Origin: Algoriphagus machipongonensis
GTDB taxonomy: Bacteria > Bacteroidota > Bacteroidia > Cytophagales > Cyclobacteriaceae
Direction: 5' to 3'
Length of the DNA stretch: 64,000 nucleotides
Assembly (NCBI RefSeq): GCF_000166275.1
Contig: NZ_CM001023.1
Span: 1,546,001-1,610,000 of the forward strand
In this document: positions 34,226 through 44,067 of the stretch, piece by piece
How the letters are laid out: each line of letters starts with the position of its first letter
Numbering within the stretch: position 1 is the stretch's first letter
Translations under genes and position numbers: made by a program
Notes under the pieces: generated by a model
The model's database searches: none
Told to the model about the DNA's origin: nothing
What the model saw: only the letters and a program-made list of their open reading frames with translations

Positions 34226-35248
34226 TTAGGACAAGGCCTTTAGTAAAGCCTGCTTTCTCTTTTGGTACGAGTACATCTTTTGAATTTTTTGGGAAGCACT
34301 CTTTCTAAGTAAATCAATATTAGAACTCGGAATAGAGTTAATTAAATTTTCTAATTGTGGAAGACTCTTTTGTGGTAAAATGATTCCTGTGTCTCCAATG
34401 ATTTCAGGAATAGCACCTACTGCCGAACCAACAGGGATACATCCACAGGCCATTGCTTCGCCTAAGGAATTTGGAAAGCCCTCAGAGGCGGAGAGTTGAA
34501 GGTAAAACTGATGTTTATTGTATAATTGAATTAGCTCATTTGGTGATTTTTTACCTAGAACTTTTACGTTGGGCATGGAAGTAGGATAGGCAGGATCTCC
34601 AATCAAAGTAAAACTCCAGTCTGGGTGACGGGATGCAAGTTCTTCAATTAGATCATAGCCTTTAATTTTGGCTCTGACTGAATGGGAGGTCCCTGTGGCA
34701 ACACTTATAAATGAAAATGAGGGTCTTTCTTGGTTCAAGTCTTTCCAAAAATCTGTGTCGAACCCATTAGGAATGACTTTTATCTCGGTTTTGAGCTCAG
34801 GTATCAAATTTAATAAACCTTGCTTTTCAGAAATGGAGGAGTCATAACGGTAGTCTTGCTTGACTAATGCTTCAGCAACAGGGAGAATTAAATCACAGTT
34901 TTTGAAGCTGTAACTAGTCGCTTTTCTCAACCATTTTTTCCTGTAATTTCCATAGCCTATTTCAGCCATGTTGATGCAATCCATTCCTCCAGCCTGTATC
35001 AAGCATCTCTTTCTAAATACTTTTCCAAACCAAACGGGAAGGACAGAGTGGTAGCCCCCAAAAAAGCAGAGGTATTGTGAAGTTTTTGGTAAAAACCATA
35101 AGAGCTGAAAGAACTGTAAAATAAAGTAAAATGGAAGCTGTACTGGGTTCTGAGTGAATTCTAAAGCTTTTATTTCTAACTCATCCCCGATCATCTGCAG
35201 ATCTCGATCTGTAAAGGCAGTTCGTACAGGGTGAATATAGAGAATCAT
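34226..35248 (-). CDS. Glycosyltransferase, GT4-like
   Basis: 340 residues, no membrane segment. Rossmann-like C-terminal half with ISVATGTSHSVRAKIKGYDLIEELASRHP, LIGDPAYPTSMPNVKVLGKKSPNELIQLYNKHQF and the donor-binding SASEGFPNSLGEAMACGCIPVGSAVGAIPEII (the E-x7-E pattern). The N-terminal half holds FFGGYHSVLPVWFGKVFRKR. It retains sugar from a nucleotide donor onto an unknown acceptor, likely a surface polysaccharide or lipid. Monocistronic next to leuS. Confidence 0.85.
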   Translation of the reverse strand: MILYIHPVRTAFTDRDLQMIGDELEIKALEFTQNPVQLPFYFILQFFQLLWFLPKTSQYLCFFGGYHSVLPVWFGKVFRKRCLIQAGGMDCINMAEIGYGNYRKKWLRKATSYSFKNCDLILPVAEALVKQDYRYDSSISEKQGLLNLIPELKTEIKVIPNGFDTDFWKDLNQERPSFSFISVATGTSHSVRAKIKGYDLIEELASRHPDWSFTLIGDPAYPTSMPNVKVLGKKSPNELIQLYNKHQFYLQLSASEGFPNSLGEAMACGCIPVGSAVGAIPEIIGDTGIILPQKSLPQLENLINSIPSSNIDLLRKSASQKIQKMYSYQKRKQALLKALS

Positions 35249-35280
35249 TTTTTAAGCTTAGAAAAATAAAAATAGGGTTT

Positions 35281-35328
35281 AAAAAAGAGAAGGAGCAAAG
35301 AATCATCATGATAATGTTTCCTTGCTCC
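35281..35328 (-). terminator. Terminator of leuS
   Basis: On the minus strand GGAGCAAGGAA pairs with TTCTTTGCTCC over 11 bp (one G-T) around a 15-nt loop, followed by TTCTCTTTTTT. Confidence 0.75.
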
Positions 35329-35349
35329 CTTATTATTGTTCAGGTTTTG

Positions 35350-38124
35350 TTAGACAACTAGGTTTACGATTTTACCTGGGACAATAATTATTTTCTTTGG
35401 AGCCTTTCCATCCAGCCATTTTTTAACAGTCTCATCTGCCAAAGCGGCCTCTTGTATTTGATCCTTAGAAAGAGAAAGGTCTAAGTTGATCTTCACTCTC
35501 ATTTTACCATTGATCATCACTGGGTATTCAAAGGAGCTTTCTACAAGATAGCTTTCATCAAAAGCTGGGAATGTAGCTTTCGTGATGGATTCTTCATTAC
35601 CCAATAAGCTCCATAGTTCTTCTGTGATATGCGGTGCATAAGGAGAAATCAAGATCGCCAAGGGCTCAAGAATTTTTCTTTTGTTAGATTTTAATGCAGT
35701 CAATTCATTCACACAAATCATGAAGCTTGATACCGAAGTGTTGAAAGAGAAATTTTCCATGTCCTCTTCCAATTTCTTGATAGCCTTATGCAGTGCTTTG
35801 TATTCCTTTTGACTTGGCTCAGCATCAGAAACCTGAAATTCACCGGCATTGTTATGGTATAAGTTCCACAGCTTTCTAAGGAATTTAAAAACTCCATCGA
35901 TGCCATTTGTATTCCAAGGTTTGAATTGCTCCAATGGGCCCAAGAACATCTCATACAATCTCAAAGTGTCAGCTCCGTAACGCTCGATGATATCATCTGG
36001 ATTGACCACATTGTATTTGGATTTAGACATCTTCTCTACCTCTGATCCGCAGATATATTTGCCGTCTTCCAAGATGAATTCAGCGTCTGCCAAATCTGGT
36101 CTCCAAGCCTTGAATTTGTCCAAATTCAGTTGGTCGTTGTAAACGATATTCACGTCCACGTGCATGGCAAAAGTATCGTATTGATCTTTCAAGCCGTGGC
36201 TCACAAACTGATTGGTTCCTTTTACTCGATAAACAAAGTTTGATCTACCTTGAATCATACCTTGGTTGATCATCTTTTGGAATGGTTCATCGATGCTTAC
36301 TACACCCAAATCATATAAGAATTTGGTCCAGAACCTGGAATATAAAAGGTGTCCAGTCGCATGCTCAGAGCCACCGATATATAAATCTACAGATCCCCAA
36401 TAATCAGTTTTTGCTTTATCAGCAAATTCACTTTCGTTTTTAGGGTCAGTATATCTAAAGAAATACCAGCTGGATCCAGCCCAACCTGGCATGGTACTTT
36501 TTTCCAATGGGAACTCACCATCTGCAGTTTTGTAAGTCCAATCTGTGGCGCGTGCCAAAGGTGGTTCACCATCTTCCGTTGGCAAGTATTTATCAACCTC
36601 CGGTAAAACCAAAGGCAAGTCTTTTTCATCTACTAGATAAGGAAGTCCTTCCTTGAAATAAACAGGAAGAGGCTCACCCCAATAGCGTTGACGGGTGAAA
36701 ATGGCATCCCGCATTCTGTACTGGATTTTACCTTTACCAATCCCTTTTTCCTCCAAGAATTCGATGGCTTTGATCATGGCTTCTTTCATATACATATTAG
36801 AAATAAAGCCGGAATTGATGATGTATCCATCTTTGCCCGGGAATGACCCTTCTTCCATAGAACCTTCAATCACTTGTCTGATTTCAAGGTCAAAATGTTT
36901 GGCAAAATTGTAATCACGCTCATCATGAGCAGGAACGGCCATGACAGCTCCAGTTCCATAACCTGCCAAAACATAATCAGCCACCCAGATCTGAATTTCC
37001 TCACCATTAAATGGGTTAATGGCATAAGAACCTGTAAACGCACCTGAAATTGTTTTAACATCGCTCATTCGCTCACGCTCAGAACGGTTTTTGGCAACTT
37101 CAATGTAGGCTTCGGCTTGTTCTCTTTGATCTTCTGTGATCAGCGCTGCTGCTAAATCAGATTCAGGAGCCAAAGCCAAATAAGTAACACCATATATAGT
37201 ATCCACTCTGGTGGTAAATACTTTGATTTTTTCTTCAGAGTCTTTGACGTCAAAAATTACTTCTGCTCCGATAGATTTCCCGATCCAGTTTCGCTGCATT
37301 TCTTTGATAGGCTCTGACCAATCCACTTTGTCTAAACCTTTCAATAATCGGTCGGCATAGGCAGTAATTCGCATTGACCACTGCATCATTTTCTTTCGCT
37401 CCACTGGGTGTCCACCTCGCTCAGAAAAACCATCTTTCACCTCATCGTTAGAAAGAACAGTTCCTAAGGCAGAGCACCAGTTAACCGTGGTTTCAGCTAA
37501 GAATGTTAATCTATATTTAAGAAGCATTTCTTGCTTTTCCTGATCGGAGAAAGCATTCCATTCGTCAGCAGAGAAAGTAGGAGTCTCATCATCGCAGACA
37601 GCCTTTACACTTGCATTTCCAATTGTTTCAAACTTTGAAATCAAAGATTCAATGGAAAGGGCTTTATCAGCATCTTGGTCGTAATAGCTGTTGAAAAGCT
37701 TCATAAAGATCCATTGGGTCCACTTGTAATAATCTGGATTGGAGGTTCTTACCTCTTTACTCCAGTCAAAAGCAAAACCAATGTTCTTTAATTGCTCCGT
37801 ATATCTGGTGATATTTTGTTCGGTTGTAATAGCAGGGTGTTGCCCAGTCTGAATCGCATATTGTTCAGCAGGTAAGCCAAAACTATCGTAACCCATCGGG
37901 TGAAGTACATTAAAGCCTTTGAGTGCTTTAAATCGAGCGACGATATCGGAAGCAATATATCCCAGTGGATGGCCTACGTGAAGCCCAGCGCCTGAAGGAT
38001 ATGGAAACATGTCCAAGGTGTAAAACTTTGGTTTGTCAGGATTGACCTTAGCTAGGAACGTTTGATTCTTTTCCCAGTAAGCCTGCCATTTCTTTTCTAT
38101 TTCCCTAAAAGTGTATTCCGCCAT
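35350..38124 (-). CDS. leuS: Leucyl-tRNA synthetase
   Basis: 924 residues, class I synthetase that charges tRNA-Leu. HVGH (49-52, the HIGH signature), the KMSKS-type loop [15 protein letters not shown] near residue 690, the CP1 editing domain (about 290-480) with [19 protein letters not shown], and the C-terminal anticodon and tail domains are all in order. An insertion around residues 155-190 ([30 protein letters not shown]) replaces part of the zinc region and is Bacteroidota-like. Confidence 0.97.
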   Translation of the reverse strand: MAEYTFREIEKKWQAYWEKNQTFLAKVNPDKPKFYTLDMFPYPSGAGLHVGHPLGYIASDIVARFKALKGFNVLHPMGYDSFGLPAEQYAIQTGQHPAITTEQNITRYTEQLKNIGFAFDWSKEVRTSNPDYYKWTQWIFMKLFNSYYDQDADKALSIESLISKFETIGNASVKAVCDDETPTFSADEWNAFSDQEKQEMLLKYRLTFLAETTVNWCSALGTVLSNDEVKDGFSERGGHPVERKKMMQWSMRITAYADRLLKGLDKVDWSEPIKEMQRNWIGKSIGAEVIFDVKDSEEKIKVFTTRVDTIYGVTYLALAPESDLAAALITEDQREQAEAYIEVAKNRSERERMSDVKTISGAFTGSYAINPFNGEEIQIWVADYVLAGYGTGAVMAVPAHDERDYNFAKHFDLEIRQVIEGSMEEGSFPGKDGYIINSGFISNMYMKEAMIKAIEFLEEKGIGKGKIQYRMRDAIFTRQRYWGEPLPVYFKEGLPYLVDEKDLPLVLPEVDKYLPTEDGEPPLARATDWTYKTADGEFPLEKSTMPGWAGSSWYFFRYTDPKNESEFADKAKTDYWGSVDLYIGGSEHATGHLLYSRFWTKFLYDLGVVSIDEPFQKMINQGMIQGRSNFVYRVKGTNQFVSHGLKDQYDTFAMHVDVNIVYNDQLNLDKFKAWRPDLADAEFILEDGKYICGSEVEKMSKSKYNVVNPDDIIERYGADTLRLYEMFLGPLEQFKPWNTNGIDGVFKFLRKLWNLYHNNAGEFQVSDAEPSQKEYKALHKAIKKLEEDMENFSFNTSVSSFMICVNELTALKSNKRKILEPLAILISPYAPHITEELWSLLGNEESITKATFPAFDESYLVESSFEYPVMINGKMRVKINLDLSLSKDQIQEAALADETVKKWLDGKAPKKIIIVPGKIVNLVV

Positions 38125-38297
38125 GATTGAACTTTTCTTAATTTTTTTAGCTAAACGCCTGCAAAAATAGGAAAATTGACTGGGTTTGGAATGAAAATTC
38201 CTAATTCCTCCTGTCTATTAATATTTCCCTTTGATCATTTTTTTGAAATCAACTCAGGTCTTTTTAGTATTTTCAGAAAAACCTAACCACCAATCAT

Positions 38298-39902
38298 ATG
38301 AAAATTATTACTAAATGGCGACAAACGCTTCTTGTTTGTTCCGCATTATTATGCTGCAATTTGGTTGTGGCGCAAAAAAAGCTTTCCGAAAAGAAACAGG
38401 AAGCTTTGAAGGAAGAGGTTGCGGCTATTGTAGGGCAGGAGGCTAAAATGAGCCAAGTGATGGTCGATAAGATTTTTAGTTTCGCTGAACTTGGCTTTCA
38501 AGAGGTTGAGTCTTCCAAGTACCTCACAGGAATTCTCCAAGAAAATGGGTTTGAAATAAAAACGGGTATTTCAGGTATTCCAACTGCCTGGTTTGCTACA
38601 TGGAGTAATGGAGATGGGCCCGTCATCGCGTTAGGTTCAGATGTCGATGATATCCCAAAGGCTTCTCAATATCCAGGAGTTGCCTATCACAAACCTATTA
38701 TAGATGGAGCTCCGGGACATGGGGAAGGTCATAATGCAGGGATTCCTCTTAATATTACTGCAGCTTTGGCGGTGAAGAAAATCATGGAAAGGGAAGATAT
38801 CGGCGGAACGCTGATTCTATGGCCAGGAATTGCAGAAGAATTGGTTGCCTCCAAAGCTTGGTTCGTGAGAGATGGACTGTTTGATGATATAGATATCTGT
38901 ATTTTCACCCATGTGGGTAGCAATTTGGGAGTAAGCTATGGACAGGCCTCCGGTACTGGCTTGATTTCCGTAGAATATACGTTTAGTGGTGAAGCCGCCC
39001 ATGCAGCTGGTGCTCCTTGGAGGGGTAAAAGTGCATTGGATGCTGCTGAATTAATGAATGTAGGTTGGAATTATAGAAGAGAGCATTTAGATCCATTAAA
39101 GAGGTCACACTCTATTTTTACTGATGGTGGAGATCAGCCCAATGTGGTTCCTTCAAAAGCTTCTATTTGGTATTATTTCCGAGATGTGAAATATGACGGA
39201 ATCATGGAAATGTACGATGTGGCCAATAAAATGGCTGAAGGTGCTGCATTGATGACGGATACTGAGATGACGTCCAAAATTCTTGGAACTGCTTGGCCAA
39301 GGCATTTCAACAAAGTTATTGCTGAAAAGATGTACGCTAACATCCAAAAAGTGGGTTTACCCGAATGGTCTGAGGAAGATCAGGCATTAGCCAAAGCAGT
39401 TCAGGAGGAAGTAAATTCTTCTCGAAAAGAAGGACTTCCAACCAAGTTGGATACGATAGGCTTGCCAGTAACGACTCCTCGCTCTGGTGGCTCTGATGAT
39501 ATTGGTGATGTTTCTTGGGTGCTGCCTACAGTCACGATGAGATTTCCATCCAATATCCCTGGACTTCCAGGTCATCATTGGGCAAATGCTATTGCAATGG
39601 CCACACCGATTGCTCACAAAGGTGTTACAGCGGGAGCCAAAGCTGAAGCAATGACGATTTTGGATTTTCTACTGAATCCTGAATTGGTGGATGAAGCTTG
39701 GGATTACTTTAAAAATGTTCAGACGAAAGAGGAAGAATATAAACCGATGATTTCTGCTGATGATGAAGCGCCAATTTATTTGAACAAGCAAATCATGGAT
39801 TTATATCGTCCTATGATGGAAAAGTATTATTATGATGAAACCAAATATGATAGCTATTTGGAGCAATTGGGAGTGACTTACCCGACGCTTAAAAAGGACT
39901 AG
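38298..39902 (+). CDS. Exported M20-family amidohydrolase (AbgB-like)
   Basis: 534 residues with signal peptide 1-25 (LVVAQ). Zinc-dependent hydrolase of the M20/AbgB type: GSDVDDIPKASQ, DGAPGHGEGHNAGIPLNITAALA, LWPGIAEELVASKAWF, FSGEAAHAAGAPWRGKSALDA and PGLPGHHWANAIA carry the metal-site and catalytic residues. Homologues split p-aminobenzoyl-glutamate or acyl amino acids; substrate here unknown. Periplasmic or surface location is inferred from the signal. Confidence 0.88.
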   Translation: MKIITKWRQTLLVCSALLCCNLVVAQKKLSEKKQEALKEEVAAIVGQEAKMSQVMVDKIFSFAELGFQEVESSKYLTGILQENGFEIKTGISGIPTAWFATWSNGDGPVIALGSDVDDIPKASQYPGVAYHKPIIDGAPGHGEGHNAGIPLNITAALAVKKIMEREDIGGTLILWPGIAEELVASKAWFVRDGLFDDIDICIFTHVGSNLGVSYGQASGTGLISVEYTFSGEAAHAAGAPWRGKSALDAAELMNVGWNYRREHLDPLKRSHSIFTDGGDQPNVVPSKASIWYYFRDVKYDGIMEMYDVANKMAEGAALMTDTEMTSKILGTAWPRHFNKVIAEKMYANIQKVGLPEWSEEDQALAKAVQEEVNSSRKEGLPTKLDTIGLPVTTPRSGGSDDIGDVSWVLPTVTMRFPSNIPGLPGHHWANAIAMATPIAHKGVTAGAKAEAMTILDFLLNPELVDEAWDYFKNVQTKEEEYKPMISADDEAPIYLNKQIMDLYRPMMEKYYYDETKYDSYLEQLGVTYPTLKKD

Positions 39903-39920
39903 ATTATAGCAATAGTTAAG

Positions 39921-39978
39921 ATTGGAAAACTGAGCTTTTACTAAATTTGTATAGAAGCCAGTTTTCCAATTTTTATTT
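39921..39978 (+). terminator. Terminator-like hairpin after the M20 hydrolase, overlapping a promoter
   Basis: Perfect 12-bp stem ATTGGAAAACTG/CAGTTTTCCAAT with a 26-nt loop and a T-rich tail. The loop holds TAAATTTG (39942-39949), an exact match to TAnnTTTG, with TTG 17 nt upstream; so a promoter for the GNAT gene may be nested in the terminator. Confidence 0.6.
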
Positions 39979-39990
39979 AATGTCCTTTCC

Positions 39991-40443
39991 TTGAAAGAAA
40001 AGCCAGATCGATTCATAATCAAAAAAGCTTCCTTAGAAGAGCTTTATCAAATTCATCTGTTAATCCCGGAGTTTGAGGGTGAAGTAAAAATCGACTTTTA
40101 TCAAGATCGTCTAAAAGATAAACTTCATTTAGCTTTGGTGGCGGAGGTAAATGGAGAGCTTGCTGGTTTTAAAGTGGGTTATGAAAGCGACAACCCTGAA
40201 ATTTTTTATTCTTGGATGGGTGGAGTGATTCCTAAGTACAGAAAAACTGGAGTCGCAAAAGGCTTGGCAGACTATCAAGAAAAATGGGCTCAAGAAAATG
40301 GGTTTCATGAAGTCTTTTTTAAAACTCGAAATCGCTTTACGGCTATGGTAATGTTTGGACTTAAAAGAGGGTTTCATATCGAGGAAGTGATCCAAAAAGG
40401 TGACGTAAGGGATTATCGAATCTTGATGCATAAACGTCTATAG
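39991..40443 (+). CDS. GNAT-family N-acetyltransferase
   Basis: 150 residues. Acetyl-CoA binding motif A is SWMGGVIPKYRKTGVAKGLADYQEKWAQENGF, and motif B NRFTAMVMFGLKRGFHIEEV. No ATG is available in frame nearby; a TTG at 39991 (KEKPDRFIIKKAS) is the likely start. Acceptor unknown (small molecule or protein). Confidence 0.82.
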   Translation: MKEKPDRFIIKKASLEELYQIHLLIPEFEGEVKIDFYQDRLKDKLHLALVAEVNGELAGFKVGYESDNPEIFYSWMGGVIPKYRKTGVAKGLADYQEKWAQENGFHEVFFKTRNRFTAMVMFGLKRGFHIEEVIQKGDVRDYRILMHKRL

Positions 40444-40519
40444 CCCCAATATTTGTTCAGGTTTTGAATAGGGTAACTTTACAAAGTTGATCTTTATCGC
40501 TTCACAACTTAAAAAACCT

Positions 40520-40574
40520 TACCTTTGCCCCTGATTTTCACCAGCGGTTCAATTGCCCGCTTTATCAAAAATTC
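40520..40574 (+). promoter_or_regulatory. queE promoter and short leader with a preQ1-like hairpin (candidate)
   Basis: TACCTTTG (40520-40527) is a good TAnnTTTG element. The remaining leader of about 42 nt holds AGCGG-TTCAATTGC-CCGCT (40543-40561) followed by an A-rich tail TTATCAAAAATTC ending at the queE ATG. A five-bp stem opening into TTC, closing with CCC and followed by an A-rich tail, recalls preQ1-I aptamers; the loop AATT can pair with AATT in the tail. The core is only partly matched, so this is a candidate. Confidence 0.3.
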
Positions 40575-41201
40575 ATGAAGACAGAAGAATTGATTGCAAA
40601 AGGCTTATCGCTTCCTTTGATGGAAGCATTTTATACCATCCAAGGGGAAGGTAGATTTACTGGACATCCTGCTTATTTTATCCGGCTTGGGGGCTGTGAT
40701 GTAGGTTGTGTCTGGTGTGACGTGAAAGAATCCTGGGAAGCTGGTAAATGGCCAATTTTACCCATTGAAGAAATTGTCGCTGAGGCAGTAAAATACCCGG
40801 GGAGACTAGTAGTGATTACGGGAGGAGAACCTTTGATGTATGATCTTGGGCCTTTGACTTCCCTTCTGAAAGAAAAAGGCTTTACTACGAATATTGAAAC
40901 TTCCGGGGCACATCCGTTTTCTGGAGATTTTGATTGGGTATGTTTTTCACCCAAGAAATTCAAGAAGCCTCATCCTTCTATATATAAGGTGGCAAATGAG
41001 CTAAAAGTGGTTGTGTTTCACAATAGCGACTTTGCTTTTGCTGAAGAACATGCTTTAAAGGTCAATGAGAACTGCGAATTGAGGCTTCAACCAGAGTGGA
41101 GTAAATCAGAGAAATTCACTCCTTTAATTATAAACTACTCGAAATATCATCCAAATTGGAAAATTTCGCTTCAAACTCATAAATTTATGGACATACCCTA
41201 A
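40575..41201 (+). CDS. queE: 7-carboxy-7-deazaguanine synthase
   Basis: Radical SAM enzyme of queuosine biosynthesis that turns carboxytetrahydropterin into CDG. 208 residues. The iron-sulphur motif is C41-x3-C45-x2-C48 in GGCDVGCVWCD; FYTIQGEG is the family start and GGEPLMY the SAM glycine loop. ATG at 40575 fits. queC and queD are not next to it. Followed after 4 nt by the OmpA-family gene. Confidence 0.95.
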   Translation: MKTEELIAKGLSLPLMEAFYTIQGEGRFTGHPAYFIRLGGCDVGCVWCDVKESWEAGKWPILPIEEIVAEAVKYPGRLVVITGGEPLMYDLGPLTSLLKEKGFTTNIETSGAHPFSGDFDWVCFSPKKFKKPHPSIYKVANELKVVVFHNSDFAFAEEHALKVNENCELRLQPEWSKSEKFTPLIINYSKYHPNWKISLQTHKFMDIP

Positions 41202-41205
41202 GTCC

Positions 41206-43128
41206 ATGAGACGAATTTTCGCTGTTTTTGTACTTTTTTTCATATGTAGTCTAGCACAAGCTCAGACTTATTCCATCATTGATGGTAGGGCAATCAAATT
41301 TTTTAAGGAGGCAGAGGAGCTGACACTCTCGAGACAATATGATAAGGCAATAGAAAAATATCAGGATGCGATTAATAGAGAAGCCTCCTTTTTAGAAGCC
41401 TATGTAAAGATGTCTCAGTTGCTCATGACTCAAGGAAGGATAGAGGAGGCTGAGACTGTAGCAATTGCAGGGAAGTCCAGGCTCGGAGGAAAGAATGCCA
41501 GTCCTAAGAATGTAGCGGATTATGGATGGCTCTTTACCAACTTATATTTGGACAAAGGTGAGTTTCAAAAAGCATTTGATGAATTTCAGAATTCTGATCC
41601 ACTTTTTGATGCAGACTTTAAAAAGACCGTTTACTACGTTCAGATGAAAGAGCAAATGGATTTTTTGGAAAATCAGCTAGGACAAGCAAAAGCAATCACA
41701 AAAGAAAAGCTAGATGAACCGATCAATCAATTTCAACTCCAATATTTTCCAGTCCTAACAGCAGATGGAGAACAAATTTTATTTACCAAGAGAGATGGTA
41801 CAGGCAATTTCGATAAGGAAGATATCTTCACTTCATACCTTGAGCCAGACGGTACATGGACGCCTCCTGTTGGTATTGCCTCTACTATAAATTCTCAATA
41901 CAACGAAGGGACCTGTTCAGTCACTGCGGATGGAAATATTTTGATATATACTTCTTGTGATGCTCCAGATAGTCAAGGAAGCTGCGATTTATACATCGCT
42001 TATAAAACGAACGGAATCTGGCAACGGCCGAAGAACATGGGGAAAGAAGTGAATTCCAGGTCTTGGGATTCTCAGCCCTCTCTTTCTGCAGACGGTAGAA
42101 TCTTGTTCTTTTCTTCTAATAGAAGAGGTGGGTTTGGAGGCAATGATATTTGGTATAGCGTTAGGCAAGAGGATGGCAGTTGGTCGGAAGCCCAAAATCT
42201 AGGAGAGCCGGTCAATACTGCGAAGGATGAGGTTTCACCCTTTATGTTTTTTAATAATGAGATTTTATTTTTTGCTTCCGAAGGGCACCAGGGTTTTGGG
42301 GGAATGGATATATTCCTTTCGCGAGTGGAGGGGGGAGAATTTACGGAGCCTGAGAATTTGGGTTTACCTATTAATGATCATCTAGATCAAGTCGCTTTAT
42401 TTATTACTGCCCAAAAAGACTATGCCTACTTCACAGAATTAACTTCTGCGGAAAATGGAAATGACAGATCCTTGTTGTATAGGTTTAATTTTCCTGAGGA
42501 AATCTATTTGGGTGAAAACTTAACGGTGACGGGAGGGAAGGTTTTTAATGCAAAAACAGGGGAGCCCATAGATGCAACACTTTCTTTGGTCTCCTTAGCC
42601 AATGACAGTACTTTATACGAATTTAAAGCGGATGGAAAGACAGGGGAGTTTATGATGCTCTACCCTGAAAAATCTATCTCAGGTCTTTATGTGGAAAAGA
42701 AAGGCTTCTTGCCAAAGATCTACAATGTGGAGCGTGATAAGCTTCAGAATGTAAAAGATCTCGATGTAGAACTGGTTCCTGTGGCCCCAGGGGAGGAGTT
42801 TGTGTTTGAAAACATCTTCTTTGATTTTGATAAATACGACTTAAAGCCTGAGTCATTAAGTTCCTTGAAAAGGCTTTTGAAATTTTTAAAGGAAAACTCA
42901 AACGTAAATATCCTGATCTCAGGTCACACCGATAACGTGGGTTCTCCTAGCTACAATCAAGAGCTTAGCTTAAAACGTGCCCAGAGTGTACAGCAATATC
43001 TTGTGGAGCAAGGAATGCACCCTGGGCGTGTAATGGTAGAAGGTAAAGGGGATAAAGAACCTATGGTGCCCAACACGAATTCTCAAAACCAAGCGCTGAA
43101 CCGAAGAATCACCGTAAAGGTTCTTTAG
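41206..43128 (+). CDS. TPR / PD40 beta-propeller / CarboxypepD-like / OmpA protein (PorE-like)
   Basis: 640 residues with signal peptide 1-20 (LAQAQ). Domains in order: TPR-like helices (about 25-160), beta-propeller of PD40/WD40-like repeats (about 175-430; repeats with LSADGRILFFSSNRRGGFGGNDIWYS), a carboxypeptidase-regulatory-like domain (about 445-525) and an OmpA C-terminal peptidoglycan-binding domain (about 525-640; FDFDKYDLKPES, ISGHTDNVGS, NRRITVKV). This is the layout of PorE, an outer-membrane-associated part of the type IX secretion system that binds peptidoglycan. Many paralogues share it, so PorE itself is not proven. Confidence 0.82.
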   Translation: MRRIFAVFVLFFICSLAQAQTYSIIDGRAIKFFKEAEELTLSRQYDKAIEKYQDAINREASFLEAYVKMSQLLMTQGRIEEAETVAIAGKSRLGGKNASPKNVADYGWLFTNLYLDKGEFQKAFDEFQNSDPLFDADFKKTVYYVQMKEQMDFLENQLGQAKAITKEKLDEPINQFQLQYFPVLTADGEQILFTKRDGTGNFDKEDIFTSYLEPDGTWTPPVGIASTINSQYNEGTCSVTADGNILIYTSCDAPDSQGSCDLYIAYKTNGIWQRPKNMGKEVNSRSWDSQPSLSADGRILFFSSNRRGGFGGNDIWYSVRQEDGSWSEAQNLGEPVNTAKDEVSPFMFFNNEILFFASEGHQGFGGMDIFLSRVEGGEFTEPENLGLPINDHLDQVALFITAQKDYAYFTELTSAENGNDRSLLYRFNFPEEIYLGENLTVTGGKVFNAKTGEPIDATLSLVSLANDSTLYEFKADGKTGEFMMLYPEKSISGLYVEKKGFLPKIYNVERDKLQNVKDLDVELVPVAPGEEFVFENIFFDFDKYDLKPESLSSLKRLLKFLKENSNVNILISGHTDNVGSPSYNQELSLKRAQSVQQYLVEQGMHPGRVMVEGKGDKEPMVPNTNSQNQALNRRITVKVL

Positions 43129-44067
43129 GATAATTTTTTAAATCCTTTGATTCACAGAATAATTTAATTGATGTTGGTAAAATTAAATTATTAACCTCCT
43201 TTATATTCAAATTATCTAACAATAATCTATTGGGTTGAAATTTTATATTCTGTTTAACTAAATTTTTATGAATTACTATTTTGTTTTTTAGTTTCTATTT
43301 GAAATAATCATTGGTAACAACCTGTTTTTTCTTTAATAATTAACTGAAGTCTTAAATTGTACTTCTATTAATTGCATTTTATAAATGAGATTTTTGTACA
43401 AAAAGACTATGTGATTTTATATTAAATTGGTTTATAGGGTTATTATATATATGATATTCAGCTTTGGTTAATTTGATCAATAGTATATTTCGTGATTGTT
43501 AATATATATAGTATAATGATATTGTGTTCGCTAATGGTCATTGGTATATGTTATTTATTTTAATTCCCGTCTTTGGAAAGAATGTTTTAGTCCGGTTTTG
43601 AATGGGTTTTGCAGTTTGTGCTCCTAAAAAGGCGGTATGATAGGGTTTTGGCGTTATTCATCAATTTTTTGGATGAAATTTTAACCTGATTTTTAGAATT
43701 ATTACTTGTTTTATTATATATAAGTCTATTTAAAATTCTGTTTTCATGTGAAATACCAAATAAGGTATATGCTATTAAAGGTAAATAAGTGTTAATTTCT
43801 GATTATCATAAAAACAACTAAAATATTAAATATTTAAGAAAATTTAGAAAAATTAACTTTTGAAATATTTATGATTAATGAAATAGTATTTCTGAAATCG
43901 GCCTTTAAAAGAAAAGGACAAAAATAATATGCTGAAAATTTAGGTGATACCTCTATTTTATTTGTTTTTTTTGATTTAACCATCCGTCAACTTTTTATCT
44001 AAAAGTTATGGTATACTTATAAAGAAAAGTTAGTATTACCGCTTAATTAAATATCAACCAAACCATT
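43129..44067. other. 939-nt AT-rich region upstream of susC
   Basis: No ORF with coding character. The start holds a perfect 12-bp AT-only inverted repeat AATAATTTAATT/AATTAAATTATT (43158-43192), not followed by a T-run. A TTTG-N17-TATATTTC pair (43463-43491) and other AT tracts are possible promoter parts. The stretch is much more AT-rich than the rest of the window, and probably contains the promoter and a long leader of the susC operon. Confidence 0.4.

Noticed and set aside
43158..43192. Terminator after the PorE-like gene
   Set aside because: The perfect hairpin is made of A and T only and is followed by AACCTCC, not a T-run.
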